A stretch of 64,000 nt of DNA from Mytilus edulis. Its lineage: Eukaryota > Mollusca > Bivalvia > Mytilida > Mytilidae. Shown here piece by piece: positions 1 to 11,353 of the stretch. Within the stretch, counting starts at the first letter, position 1, and each line of letters starts with the position of its first letter. The stretch covers positions 9,653,307 through 9,717,306 of the forward strand of contig NC_092350.1 of the NCBI RefSeq assembly GCF_963676685.1, written 5' to 3'. Both the position numbers and the translations under genes were made by a program. The notes beneath the pieces were generated by a model. The model searched no databases. It was not told where the DNA came from and worked only from the letters and a program-made list of their open reading frames with translations.

Positions 1-69
1 CAAATTACACAAAATATTACACTCCCTGATATCTGCGAAACAAGTATTTGTCGACTTCAAAGGAGAGTC

Positions 70-395
70 TTACACCAGCCCAGTAGTCAGCACTTTTGTG
101 CTGACATGAATTATCATTGATGTAGTTATATTTATAAATTAACTGTTTACAAAGTTTAGAATTTTTGAAAAACTTAAGGATTTTCTACCTCAGACATAGA
201 TTACCTCAGCTGGATTTGGCAAAACTTTTAGGAATTTTGGTCCTCAATGCCCTTCAACTTCATACTTTATGTGGCCTTTTTTTAACATTTTTGGATTCGA
301 GCGTCACTGATGAGTTTTTTGTAGACGAAACGCGCGTCTGCCGTATATACAAAATTTAGTCCTGGTATCTATGATGAGTTTATTCACATAGATTT
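70..395 (+). repeat. dispersed 350-bp mussel-type repeat, one copy
   Basis: Carries the hallmark GCGTCACTGATGAG followed by GTAGACGAAACGCGCGTCTG and ends in CTGGTATCTATGATGAG. The 5' part holds the CAGCCCAGTAGTCAGCAC motif. The same blocks recur near 1.9-3.0, 5.97-6.2 and 8.8-9.5 kb, so this is a fragment of one family. No coding capacity. Confidence 0.8.
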
Positions 396-624
396 AGAGG
401 ACCCCCATATTTGTATTTCTCCACATTCAGTTTGAATAAGATAAGCTATCTATTTGGACATTCATTTTGTATTCATGTCGCATCATTGCTGTTTATTATA
501 ATGTTCATCAAAGAATCTTTTTGTCAAGCTTACAAGTATATTGTTGTTAATTTATCTGGATAATTAAACATTTTAAATTGTTATAATTATGCGAATATGT
601 GTAACATGTAATGTCATATTGCAG

Positions 625-1302
625 ATAATGGTTTATCTGAAGACCTGCTGAACCTGTTATGTAAATCTCGAAAACTTACTCAAATTGCAGGTATGTTCAA
701 CATTGTTGGATTTTTATATGTTTATGTATCTTATTATGTTTTTCTTGTTTTTAAATATTCGAAGCATACACTTTTTATACTTTATTGCATCGATTAAGAT
801 TTTTTGGTGAGAAGACTTTGTCTACATATGTTATACTAGTTTTGGCTTATTATTCATTTCCTTTGTTTAAAATAAATGAAGCTCAATATTTTTTTATTTG
901 CTCTTAGGACTAACAAGGAAAACCATCCCTGCATTTACTGCATCGCTGACAACACAAAAGGCCCTTGCTGCAGGCGAAGTTATAAAGTTTGACAAAGTCT
1001 GGCTGAACACGGGGGATATTTATAGTCCATCAACAGGCATGTTTACAGTACCAATTGATGGTCTATATTTGGTGTCAAGTTCTTTGATGTCTGTTCAAGG
1101 AAAACATCTACACTGTCATATGTGGAAGAATGGTCAGTCAAATGTCGGAGCGTTTGGTACAGGGTGGTCTCAAGGTACCCTGAATGCTGTAATGGACTTG
1201 ACGAAAGGTGACACACTGTCAATGCGCCACGGCAATTCCAGTGGGGAGGTTGTTTATGGTGAACACTGGTCAATGTTCTCGGCTTACCTCATTTCTAAAT
1301 GA
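625..1302 (+). CDS. C1q-domain-containing protein, 3' exons (5' part not found)
   Basis: Two exons join in phase: 625-690 (acceptor ATTGCAG, donor GTATGT) and 908-1302 (acceptor GCTCTTAG). The joined frame gives a short helical linker (NGLSEDLLNLLCKSRKLTQ) and then a globular C1q domain. Family landmarks visible are PAFTASL at the domain start, IKFDKVWLNTGDIYSPSTG, FTVPIDGLYLVSSSL, and the closing strand MFSAYLISK before the stop. C1q-domain proteins of bivalves are usually secreted lectin-like recognition proteins of innate immunity, and the family is greatly expanded in mussels (established knowledge). No collagen repeat is seen. The exon or exons with start codon and signal peptide were not found upstream: bases 70-395 are repeat, so they lie in 400-620 unrecognised or before the window. 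The domain is short but ends normally, so the gene could be functional. Confidence 0.85.
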
Positions 1303-1308
1303 AATAAA
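1303..1308 (+). promoter_or_regulatory. poly(A) signal of the C1q gene
   Basis: AATAAA begins directly after the TGA stop at 1300-1302. The stop and signal nearly overlap, which implies a very short 3' UTR or use of a later signal. Confidence 0.5.
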
Positions 1309-1309
1309 T

Positions 1310-1900
1310 AATCATAGTTCTACTATGTCTTTTTATATTTTGTCTTATTATTGGCACGGTTTATAATAATTGTCATATAAAATCAAACATCTTAAGTTTT
1401 TGTAATTGTATACAGATAAGCTAGTTGTAATCAAAACATTTCCATACATACTATATTGAGTATATTCAACACACCGATTTTATTTAACTAACTTTCTTGC
1501 TTTATTTCTTTTCATTTCGTACTTTCTCCATTAGTTTCTTAAAGATGTGGATGAAAATGAGCTATTAATCATTTGTTTTTGGCTTTGAACTAGGCTGGAG
1601 CAACTGCGTGATATCTTAGATCGATCATATGTTTTTTTTTTAATATCTTGGGCTTTTATGCTCAGTACCAATCCGACAAGCAAGTCATATCCAACTAGTT
1701 TAATGTTTGCAACGTCTATGTCCTGGTTGTTTCGTCGTATTCATCTCTGTCTTGTCTGTTGGCTGCATTTTACCAAGTAAAGTACACAATTACTTTTGGA
1801 ACTGAAAGAAACAATAAGAAGTGCAATGACCAATGCAACTAATCTTCTTTCTTGTCTCTTTTTTCTCTCATCCGACATGTAAACTTGCTAGTAATTAACA
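1310..1900. other. no gene seen
   Basis: AT-rich DNA between the C1q gene and the tandem array. I see no open frame with splice signals and no repeat I can name. Confidence 0.6.
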
Positions 1901-3044
1901 TTTCAAATATTTTGGCCACGAGCATCACTGAAGAGACATGTTTTGTCGAAATGCGCATCTGGTGCAACAAAATTAGTACCGTTGATTTTATTACTACCAC
2001 TGGGTCGATGCCTCTGTTGGTGGACTATTAGTCCCCGAGGGTATCACCAGCCCAGTAGCCAGTCCTTCGGTACTGGCATGCAAATACGGATTTTTTGTGT
2101 TATTAAAATTTGCTGTTACAAAATATTAGAAATTATTATAAATTAAGGAATGTATCTCCCTCATGCAAAGCTCTGATTCCTTTCACGAATTTGACTATAT
2201 TTTTTGGACCTTTTGGATTATAGCTCTTCATCTTTTATATAAGCTTTGGATTTCAAATATTTTGGCCACGAGCATCACTGAAGAGACATGTTTTGTCGAA
2301 ATGCGCATCTGGTGCAACAAAATTAGTACCGTTGATTTTATTACTACCACTGGGTCGATGCCTCTGCTGGTGGACTATTAGTCCCCGAGGGTATCGCCAG
2401 CCCAGTAGCCAGTACTTCGGTACTGGCATGAAAATACGGATTTTTTGTGTTATTAAAATTTGCTGTTACAAAATATTAAAAATTATTATAAATTAAGGAA
2501 TGTATCTCCCTCATGCAAAGCTCTGATTCCTTTCACGAATTTGACTATATTTTTTGGACCTTTTGGATTATAGCTCTTCATCTTTTATATAAGCTTTGGA
2601 TTTCAAATATTTTGGCCACGAGCATCACTGAAGAGAAATGTTTTGTCGAAATGCGCATCTGGTGCAACAAAATTAGTACCGTTGATTGTATTACTACCAC
2701 TGGGTCGATGCCTCTGCTGGTGGACTATTAGTCCCCGAGGGTATCACCAGCCCAGTAGCCAGTACTTCGGTATACTGGCATGAAAATACGGATTTTTTGT
2801 GTTATTAAAATTTGCTGTTACAAAATATTAGAAATTATTATTAATTAAGGAATGTATCTCCCTCATGCAAAGCTCTGATTCCTTTCACGAATTTGACTAT
2901 ATTTTTTGGACCTTTTGGATTATAGCTCTTCATCTTTTATATAAGCTTTGGATTTCAAATATTTTGACCACGAGCATAACTGAAGAGACATGTTTTGTCG
3001 AAATGCGCATCTGGTGCAACAAAATTAGTACCGTTGATTTTATT
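1901..3044. repeat. tandem array, 3.3 copies of a 350-bp unit
   Basis: Units start at TTTCAAATATTTTGGCCACG: 1901, 2251, 2601 and a partial copy at 2953. Unit lengths are 350, 350 and 352 bp and the copies are nearly identical (single-base changes, one 2-bp insertion near 2772). The unit contains GAGCATCACTGAAGAGACAT, GTCGAAATGCGCATCTGG and GGGTCGATGCCTCTG, a diverged relative of the family at 70-395 and 8786-9510. The partial fourth unit stops at about 3044, inside the receptor pseudogene. Confidence 0.9.
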
Positions 3045-3698
3045 GTAGACAATGAATATTGTAGATATCAGCATGACTAGACAACAGCTTGTTAAAAGAA
3101 CGGTTTGGATCAGGAGATATGTTACAGAGGAGTATTCTATAATATCATCACCTCCGGAATGAACAATACAAACATCTGTGACATCTAGAAATGTGTATTT
3201 CTCAGACCAAATGCTAAAATGTCTTGGTATACCTATTACTGTGGACAATAAGAAACACAAAACACAACAAATTGCAGCTTTTTGTGTGGTCATCTGATTT
3301 TTAGTTCAGATTGGAAAACTGATGGCTATGACCTTTTGTATCCCAAGAAATGTTGTGAGCATTGTTGATACATTGTGGAATGTGAAGGATAATATTGAGA
3401 GATGATGATATATAGAACAATACGGTTATGGTAAATAACACTCTACTCGTCGAAAACAAATATATTTTGACTGGAATATTGGTTCAAGTCCATAGCATGA
3501 AATCGCCGTTAACAACTCAGCTACAGCTAATCCTTGCATAAGTATTTTAGCAGGTGAACGCAAAGATTTACGACAAAGTATAGTAAATATGACAATGTTC
3601 ATTAGCATTGATATATAGGATATTACAGAACCAGCACGGTAAAAATCTAGAATATTCTTATCCTCATTTACATTAAAAAAATCTCCATAACCAACCAT
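3045..3698 (-). pseudogene. rhodopsin-like 7TM receptor pseudogene (TM1-TM5), truncated
   Basis: Read from 3698 downward one frame gives an N-terminal tail, TM1 (AGSVISYISMLMNIVIFTIL), the loop CRKSLRSPAKILMQ, TM2, a TM3 region ending LGIQKVIAISFPI where DRY-type receptors have their motif, TM4 (AAICCVLCFLLSTVIGIP) and TM5 (LLIQTVLLTSCCLVMLIST). The arrangement fits class A receptors; the ligand cannot be told, though the layout resembles invertebrate peptide receptors. Two stops interrupt this single frame, TAA at 3426-3428 and TGA at 3306-3308, with no frameshift between them. After TM5 the frame runs into the 350-bp repeat at about 3044, so TM6, TM7 and the tail are missing. I infer a decaying gene copy cut by the repeat array. 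No introns are seen, which fits either a single-exon receptor or a retrocopy. Confidence 0.8.
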
Positions 3699-3699
3699 T

Positions 3700-5940
3700 A
3701 TTTATATCGGATGCTCTGGCTTGAAAATAAGAATTGTCATCTTATTTTCAGTACTCGGACAGCAAAATCAAATATTTATGACAAAGGAAACATACACAAA
3801 TGACAAGGTAGATAAGCACATCATAATCTCCAATAATTCAAATTTCCATGACGATATAATTCACATGAACAAAAACGATACTGTTTTATCCGAGTCTTAT
3901 TAAGCCATCATTTGTCTAGACGATATACATATTGTATTTACTCTCCCTTTATCTCAAGCTCTAAACTTAAAAAAATATATTTATATACTAAATGTGATCA
4001 TTTCACGTGTTTTAATACCATTCTTGACATGTATATCTTATTGGGATCACTACATATTATATTGCAGCATAATACAAACCACTAATATTAATATATATGA
4101 CAACTTATGTAAAATAACAATAGTTTACCCAAGGGTAAATGAAAATGACACTTTTTTTAATTTCGTGTATCCGAATCACTTTACTGATTTAATCTTCAGC
4201 AGGAACGCTTAAGGGGGCTCCTGGGAATAAATCAATTTTTTTTCTAATATAGGATTTCGCTATATCATTTTATAAATAAACTTTATGATATACTTAAAAC
4301 AAAAATGAAATAAAAAAATGGGGTCACCATTCATTTAAGCTCACAATCTGCCTCCGGAAGAAGCACGCATTTGTGTTAATGTCCTTTTTTTCTGTTGAAC
4401 TAATAGGAGAAATAGGAGAAATATCGAAATAAAAAAATAACTTAATTACAGAAATCGCTTAAATGTTACAATTATTTAGTTTATGTACAGGTTATTTGAA
4501 AACAATAATAAAAAATATAGGTCACCGATGTGTTAAAAAAGATATTTCAAATTTAATGCCAAAAAAAGGCATTTTTGCACCAAAGGGAGATAATTTGGAG
4601 CTTTTTCAATGATATAAACATTTTATAAGTCATCTGGGGCCAAACCGATTCGATTTTTTGGGTTGAATTTTGTATCATATCATAAATAATAACTAATAGT
4701 GTAATAAATAAAATTTGAATAGAAAAAATAAAGGTTTAATATTTGCTGAAATTTTTGTACCCACGTGTCAACTTAAACCGAAACATATTAAAAGCCGGGG
4801 ATATGGAAAACGTGCTCACGCAAATGGGCATGTGTCAAAATGACAAAAACAGTTAAAAACATTAGCCAAATTCGTCTAATTTTTTCAACAGGAAATATAT
4901 ATTGATGTATATTAACATGACTTCATACAGTCATACAAAACAAGATCAATAGTCTAAAGATTGCCTTAGTAATAGTCTTTTTCCTTGACTTCCCTCATTC
5001 CACATTAGGGGCAAACGATACGATGCGAATATCGTCCTTGTCGAAATTTATCTTCAAAATATACCCTATTTGTAAGTTTTCAAAACAGTCTTCTTAATAT
5101 ATGTAATATATCATGGTGCTTTTTCTGGATCACATTTTTTATTATGTATGATAGCCCCCAAAAGTCAACACAATATTTACAAGTACCAATTTTAACAAGT
5201 TTCATTATTGCGGGTTGATATATATCACACTTCATATCAGATAATCTGTAAAGTCAAACTACTGATACACAGCTATGGTCAATATCGTATAGTACACAGC
5301 AACTTCAAATCAAAACTTGAAATATGGTAAGTGTCAGGCTGTCTGCAAGTCAAAGTACTCTTACATTAACCCATTAATTAGTACTCGTGTTACCTAATAT
5401 AATACATCATTTCTGCCTTTACCAGATACCTAATGTTTTTATTAATAAGTTTAAATTATGGCCTAAAAAAACTGAACCAATTATAAATCAGAACTGCCTA
5501 TGACGGTAATTTTTTTAATCTTATTAGAATTAAAAATAAAAACTTACAAAGGTAGCCGTCCTTACATTTTGTTCTACAAAATTTAATTCAATTTGTCCCA
5601 GTCGTTTTAGAGGATGTAATGAAAATGTTATTTCTCATAGCTTTCGTTTATATCCCTTTTGCCAGTAATGCCGCCAAGATCACCACTTGATGTCTACTGA
5701 TTAGCACGAAATTGTGATATTTTAAAGGGTCTCCCAATACTCAACCCTATGAAGTTTGTAAAAGATTTTGCCTTGCAGTTTCATAAGAGAGGGAAAATCC
5801 TGGTATGATTAGTTCATTTATCGATATTTAAATCTCAAAAATCGAAAAGAAAAACTTATATTAAAACGAAATAAAGGAAATAGTATGTTCCCCAAAAGGA
5901 GTGGTACTACCTAAAGATTCAGCACAACGAACCTTATCTT
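3700..5940. other. AT-rich DNA, no gene seen
   Basis: Short open frames at 3721-3903 and 3994-4212 have no domain, no splice context and AT-driven composition. No repeat is recognised with confidence. Confidence 0.6.
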
Positions 5941-5964
5941 TGAACAGTACTTGTTTGGCATTTT

Positions 5965-6215
5965 ATTTTGATATGAGCGTCACTGGTGAGTCTTATGTAG
6001 AGGAAACGCGCGTCTGGCGTATTAAATTATAAGCCTGGTACCTTTGATATGTATATTATACGTTCAGGGAATACACATCCTTTTTGTATGGGAATATTCT
6101 TTACAAACACAAAATGTCGACATTCACATCAAAAGCTTACCAAACCTTTGATCGGATATTCAGTATTTACACCACTGGGTCGATGCCACTGCAGGCAAAC
6201 GTTTTATCCCTAAGG
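5965..6215 (+). repeat. fragments of the 350-bp dispersed repeat
   Basis: GAGCGTCACTGGTGAGTCTT, GAAACGCGCGTCTGGCGTAT and CCTGGTACCTTTGATATG at 5975-6050, then CACCACTGGGTCGATGCCAC at about 6170. These are the same modules as in 8786-9510, here separated by about 100 bp of unrelated sequence. Confidence 0.75.
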
Positions 6216-6780
6216 GTTGTGGGAACGATTTCATATAATCTAACTCTGATAAAATAAACAGCAGCTTTGCAGTTTGACGTTTACTAGTTACTAACAAAAG
6301 ATAAGGTGACGTTGCCCATTTGACGTTGACCTTGGATACAGTATTACTTCCGAGACGTTGCCGCTCCCGCTGTCTTCTCGACATTCTCGGGGCCTAAAAC
6401 ATACTTAACTTAGTAAAGAAACATAAGATTAAAGTCTTTCAAATTAATATTTTCACAGTTCTTTCACAGTTGAACTAACAGAGTTCACAAATCAAAATTG
6501 CATTTATAATATTAACAATAATTATTGCGCAACACATTTTTGAACAAATATGCTCGATCAATTTACTTCGAAAGTCCATAAAAGTTTTTAATGTTCTCTT
6601 TCGTTCGTTTAGCTTTAGTTTAGTTCTCGGATGGATAACTGTCGTTTTGTAACATAGTCTTTCTTATTTTGATGTGTTTTTTTTCTTATTCCGTGTCCGT
6701 GTTTTCACTCTCTATACGGATTTCTAGCGGATATAACTTTACAATGGGTCTATTTGTAATTTCTTTCTTAGTTATTTCGA
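6216..6780. other. no gene seen
   Basis: Ordinary AT-rich DNA. An open minus-strand frame at 6160-6384 starts MSRRQRERQRLG but shows no domain and overlaps the repeat. Confidence 0.5.
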
Positions 6781-7465
6781 CTGCTGAACGAATATGATCT
6801 TGTTCTTGCCTGCCACAAAACCAGGTTCAACCCACCATTTTTTCCTTTAAAAATGTCCTGTACCAAGTCAGGAATATGGCCATTGTTATATCATAGTTCG
6901 TTTCTGTGTGTGTTACATTTTTAATCGTTGCGTCGTTTGTTTTCTCTTATTTTTGAGTGTATATTCACATTGCGATAAGACGTGTCACGGTACTTGTCTA
7001 TCACAAATTCATGTACTGTGGATTCATTTATTTTCGTGGGTACCAATTTTCGTGGTTTGAGGAAAACTTGCATATTCGTGAGTATTTAATTTCGTGGTTT
7101 CGACAAAGTATGCATATATTCCTTTAGAAAATTTGCAATTCGTTGAATATTTAAATTCGTGGTTTCCCGGTACTCACGAAATCCACGAAAATTGGTATCC
7201 AACGAATAATAATGAATTCACAGTATTTGGTTTTGATGTTATATTTGTTATTCTCGTGGGATTTTGTCTGATGCTTGGTCCGTTTCTGTGTGTGTTACAT
7301 TGTAGTGTTGTGTCGTTGTTCTCCTCTTATGTTTGGTGCGTTTCCCTCAGTTTTGTTACCCCGATTTTGTTTTTGTCCATGGATTTATGAGTTTGAACAG
7401 CGGTATACTACTGTTGCCTTTATTAATTCGTCATTTCCTTTAACAAAATCCTCAACAATTGCGGT
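6781..7465 (+). repeat. high-copy dispersed repeat, interrupted by a MITE
   Basis: The left part carries ACCAGGTTCAACCCACCATT and CTGTACCAAGTCAGGAATAT; the reverse of that segment occurs at 13535-13610. The right part carries GTTATTCTCGTGGGATTTTG and GTTTGAACAGCGGTATACTA. From memory these belong to one common mussel repeat. The two halves join cleanly when 7016-7225 is removed. Confidence 0.7.
7016..7223. mobile_element. MITE with inverted ends and TA duplication
   Basis: The ends are CTGTGGATTCATTTATTTTC and, on the other strand, CTGTGAATTCATTATTATTC. The inverted similarity continues through CCAATTTTCGTGG. It is flanked by TA at 7014-7015 and 7224-7225, the target duplication typical of Tc1/mariner-type MITEs. 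No coding. A half copy with the same end (AATGAATCCACAG) is at about 55525. Confidence 0.8.
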
Positions 7466-7972
7466 TTTCCATCCAATTCTGGACTTCTCATCGTGAATTT
7501 GTACTAAGTCTCCAATTTCAATCCTTCTTTTATTATTCCCGGTTTTCTGGTGAAATTCTCTGAGGAAATCTGGTACTTTGTTTCCATCGATTCCAAAATT
7601 ATTGGATTATTAACGATTGTCTCTTTGCACGTTTATCTAAATTCGTAGTGTTCATAAAATCAAAGTTATCAATATCAGTATCTTCTCCACGAGGATATGG
7701 CAGTGTATTAATGCGTCGTCCGTATCTTCTCCACGAGGATATGGCAGTGTATTAATGCGTCGTCCGTATCTCCTCCACGAGGATATGGCAGTGTATTAAT
7801 GCGTCGTCCGTATCTCCTCCACGAGGATAGGGCAGTGTATTAATGCGTCGTCCGTATCTTCTCCACGAGGATATGGCAGTGTATTAATGCGTCGTCCGTA
7901 TAAAAGATGAGCTGGAGTAAGAGGTTCCAAATCCACTAAATCTGAAGAAATGTAAGTTAAGAGTCGACGAAA
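7390..7972 (-). pseudogene. BEL/Pao retrotransposon polyprotein tail, decayed
   Basis: Read from 7972 downward: LLTYISSDLVDLEPLTPAHL followed by LYGRRINTLPYPRGED, the conserved segment after the integrase core of BEL/Pao polyproteins (the DUF5641-type region). Further down, in shifted frames, come FWNRWKQ, then IEIGDLVQIHDEKSRIGWKT and VEDFVKGNDELIKATVVY, which match the end of the same domain. Frameshifts, stops and a five-fold 44-bp expansion (7678-7897) break the frame. No gag, protease, reverse transcriptase or LTR is visible nearby, so this is an isolated fragment. Upstream of 7965 the sequence changes to an unrelated dispersed repeat. Confidence 0.8.
7678..7897. repeat. 44-bp tandem repeat, five units
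   Basis: Units start with GTATCTTCTCCACGAGGATA at 7678, 7722, 7766, 7810 and 7854 with one or two base differences. The unit is coding sequence of the BEL/Pao tail (reverse-strand RRINTLPYPRGED). Because 44 is not a multiple of 3 every extra unit shifts the frame. Confidence 0.95.
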
Positions 7973-8120
7973 GATACCAGAGGGACAGTCAAACTGATAA
8001 ATCGAAAATAAACCGACAAATCTGCCTAAAAATGAAAAAGACAAACAGACAAACATTAGAACACATGATACAACATAGAAAAATAAAGAATAAGCAACAC
8101 GAACCCCAAAGTAAATGTAA
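7966..8120. repeat. dispersed repeat fragment
   Basis: Contains GAAAGATACCAGAGGGACAG and AATGAAAAAGACAAACAGAC, which I recognise as parts of a common mussel repeat. The reverse of the first part is at 15370-15410. Confidence 0.65.
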
Positions 8121-8780
8121 ATGTTTTAATAATGTGGCATTTAGATATGTAGATATGTATTTCTATTTTAATAGTCTCGTATATTTTTTTTAAGAATGGC
8201 ACATACATATATTTAATTTTTTTAAATATGTTTTCTGTATATTTAATTTTATAATTGTATCTTGTTTTAATTATGTTGTACAATACAATACAATTTAAAA
8301 TGAAAGGAACTATCTTCATTATACTCAAAAACTACAATTGGAATTCGTAGTTAGAGATAAGTTGTACGCGGTGAAAAGGCATGAACAAACACATGCTAAT
8401 AATTTCAGTTCGCAAGACACGTATATCTAGAATATTTGATAAAGTAGGGAACCCATTTTATATGACTGAGGAAAATACACAAGAAACAAAACACTTTGCT
8501 GGTTCCAATATAGATTATCCGTAGAATGTGTAATACATATAATACAAACATCAAGATATATACATTGTATAAAACAGAGGTTTTGTAAGTTAAAATACAC
8601 GTGCCATTCTATTTATGAAAATAATGAGAGACTACTAAGTATTGAAATTTCAATAAATCTATTGTACTATGTATTTACCATGTATATAAAACATTTCCGT
8701 TTTAGATCTTTGAAAACATAACTGATAATCAAACGTATACAAATTATTTTTTCTACTTTAATATTAAAACAGGTAACTAT
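8121..8780. other. AT-rich DNA, no gene seen
   Basis: The open minus-strand frame at 8056-8328 is a low-complexity lysine/isoleucine-rich string without a domain. Confidence 0.6.
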
Positions 8781-8785
8781 TTAGA

Positions 8786-9510
8786 TCGGAGCGTCACTGA
8801 TGAAACTAGTGTAGACGAAACGCGCACCTGGCGTATCAAACTATGAACCTGGTACCTTCGATATTTATTTACGCCACAGGGTCGATGCCACTGCTGGTGG
8901 ACGTTTCGTCCTCCAGTGTATCTTCAGCCCAGTAGTCAACACTCCGGTATTGACATATATATCAAGTGTATGGTCATTTTTATAAATCATGACTGTTTGC
9001 AAAAGTATGAATTATTCAAAATACTAAAGCTTTTCATATTATAGGTAGAGATTACCTTAGAGTCTTATATGGCTCAACTTTTTGGAATTCTGGTCTTCAA
9101 TGCTATTTGGCTTTCTAACTATTTTGATTTGAGTGTCACTGATGCTTCTTATGTAGACGAAACGCGCGTCTGGCGTATCAAATTATAATCCTGGTAGTTT
9201 AATTACTATTAACACCACTGAGTCGATGGCACTGCTGGTGGACGTTTTGTCCCCGAGGGTATCTTCAGCCCAGTAGTCAGCACTCCGGGTTTGAAATATA
9301 TGTCAATTAAATGGTAATTTTTATAAATTTAACTGTTTGAAAAGTATGGATTATTCGAAATACTGAAGATGTTCTTATTCCATGCATAGATTACCTTAGC
9401 CGTATTTGGCACAACTTTTGGGAACTTTGGGTCTTCAATGCTCTTCAACTTTATACTTGTTTAGCATTCTAACTATTTTGTACTAAGCATCACTGATGGT
9501 TCGTATGTAG
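8786..9510 (+). repeat. two diverged tandem copies of the 350-bp repeat
   Basis: GCGTCACTGATG-type starts at about 8789, 9131 and 9487, with GTAGACGAAACGCGC after each of the first two. GGGTCGATGCCACTGCTGG, CCCCGAGGGTATCTTCAGCC and CAGCCCAGTAGTCA follow in order. Period is roughly 345-355 bp. Divergence between copies is far higher than in the 1901-3044 array. Confidence 0.8.
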
Positions 9511-9585
9511 TTTATCTAGAATGTATATAAAAACATATATTCTTTCTCGGTGTTGTAAAATTTTTAATCAGCAAAATCTCTACAT

Positions 9586-9762
9586 CAGTGCAGGGGCGGA
9601 TGCAGGAATTTTCGAAAGGGGGGGTGCTAACCCAGGGCAAAGGGGGGGGTGTAGGGGGGGGGGGTGCAAAACATATGTCCCGATACAAATGCATTGATCG
9701 GCAAAAATAAAGGGGGGTGCGCACCCCCGGAAACCCCCCCCCCTGGATCCGCCACTGCAGTG
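9586..9762. mobile_element. MITE of the GGCGGATCCAG family
   Basis: Inverted ends CAGTGCAGGGGCGGATGCAG and TGGATCCGCCACTGCAGTGC, with G-rich and C-rich homopolymer runs inside. Related copies are at 18601-18776, 21050-21192 and 53215-53330. Confidence 0.7.
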
Positions 9763-9769
9763 CATAGAT

Positions 9770-10040
9770 CTTAATAGTGTATTGTCTAAATCTTGTTAGA
9801 ATTCTGGTACACAAGGTTTTCTTTTTATTAATAGCATTTGAATATCGAAATTATTTTATTTGATGACTCCAAACATATATAATTGTTTTTTGTTAGAATT
9901 AAGTATGATATTAACTGAACAAATATAAGTAAATAAGTGTTACCAAATTTAAAAGCTTTAATAATTATTTAGTAATTAAAAAAAAAGGCTAAATTGAAAA
10001 AAAAACCTTTTCATTTAAAAACTATCTGAAGATGAATAAT
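9770..10040. other. no gene seen
   Basis: AT-rich spacer between the MITE and the long palindrome. Confidence 0.5.
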
Positions 10041-10041
10041 A

Positions 10042-11353
10042 CCGTTCTCAATCCGCTTCTAATCTAATTTGTATCTTTCGCCTGGTAAAATTCGACCGAG
10101 TCTGTCATGACTGCGTCCTGATTCTACCGAATGTAATCCGACAGAGATCAGACAGTGAACCGAAGCTGACGGAAGTTATCCGTTCGAAAACTGTCGGCAT
10201 ACTCGGGATGACCAGGTACGTAATCCTATCACGGTCCGCTCTATCGCATTGTAAACGGCTTTGTCTGGTCTCAGTCGTATTGTACTCTGTAATTGTCGGG
10301 ACTCTGACGTGGGTATCATTGACGAATTTCGCATTAATAACGGGACTGTTCCGGAACGGTTTCGTAAAGAACGGTTTGCAATCGACAAGATCTTGATGCA
10401 ATCTGGACTCAATCGGCAGAAAAACAGCAATAAAAAAATTTCTCCAGATCATTCCCGTTCCACAGGACACCGTCCAGAATACACAGAACATTGTTAGGAT
10501 TTTGATCCGATACAGCAGAATCTGTCACGACATAGGCACGAATGTAATCCGACTAGACCAAATCGGCTGAGTTTGCCCGAATGTTACGGGACGCACCTAA
10601 TGCGGGGTTCACACATTGCCGATTATTGCTCCCGTTTGAGATCAGACAGCAATACGACACGAAAAGTGAAAAAGTTGGATTACTATCCTCAATTATCTGG
10701 AATGTCCTATCATTGTCTGAACGCAGTCGTTTAAGTTCGTAACAGATTCCTACGGGTCGGGAAGGGTCCGAATAGTTCGGCAAAGCACCCCAACAGTTAG
10801 GTGCGTCCCGTAACATTCGGGGAAACTCAGCCGATTGTGTCTAGTCGGATTACAATCGTGCCTATGTCGTGACAGATTCTGCTGTATCGGATCAAAATCC
10901 TAACAATGTTCTTTGTATTCTGGACGGTGTCCTGTGGAACGGGAATGATCTGGAGAAATTTTTCATTGCTGTTTTTCTGCCGATTGAGTCCAGATTGCAT
11001 CCAGATCTTGTCAATTACGAACCGTTTTTGCCGAAAACGTGTCGGAACAGTCCCGTTATTAATACGAAATTTGTCAATGATAAACACGTTAGAGTCCCAA
11101 CAATTATAGAATACAATACGACTGAGAGCAGACAAAGCCGTTTGCAATGCGATAGAGCGGACCGTGATAGGATAACGTTCCGACAGTACCTGATCATCCC
11201 GAGTATGCCCACAGTTTTCGAACAGATAACTTCCGTAACCGTCGGTTCACTGTCTGGTCTCTGTCTGATCTCTGTCGGATTACATTCGGTAGAATCGGTC
11301 GAATTTTACCAGGCGAGATATACAAATTGGATTAGAAGCGGATTGAGAACGGG
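10042..11353. repeat. 1.3-kb palindrome (fold-back element)
   Basis: The left arm 10042-10600 begins CCGTTCTCAATCCGCTTCTA and the right arm 10798-11353 ends TAGAAGCGGATTGAGAACGG. The arms stay complementary throughout, for example GCCTGGTAAAATTCGACCGA against TCGGTCGAATTTTACCAGGC, with substitutions and small indels. The loop is 10601-10797. All open frames inside (up to 165 codons) are mirror images in both arms and match no protein domain. The composition is less AT-rich than the neighbourhood. Confidence 0.9.

Noticed and set aside
3306..3428. Stop-codon readthrough or selenocysteine in the receptor
   Set aside because: One stop is TAA, no SECIS-like context is evident, and the gene lacks TM6 and TM7, so pseudogene is simpler.
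6160..6384. Minus-strand open frame beginning MSRRQRERQRLG
   Set aside because: Ends inside a dispersed repeat, no family recognised, no promoter or splice support.
7678..7897. CRISPR-like 44-bp repeats
   Set aside because: No spacers; a plain tandem expansion of retroelement coding sequence.
9512..9814. Proline/glycine-rich minus-strand open frame
   Set aside because: Produced by poly-G/poly-C runs of a MITE.
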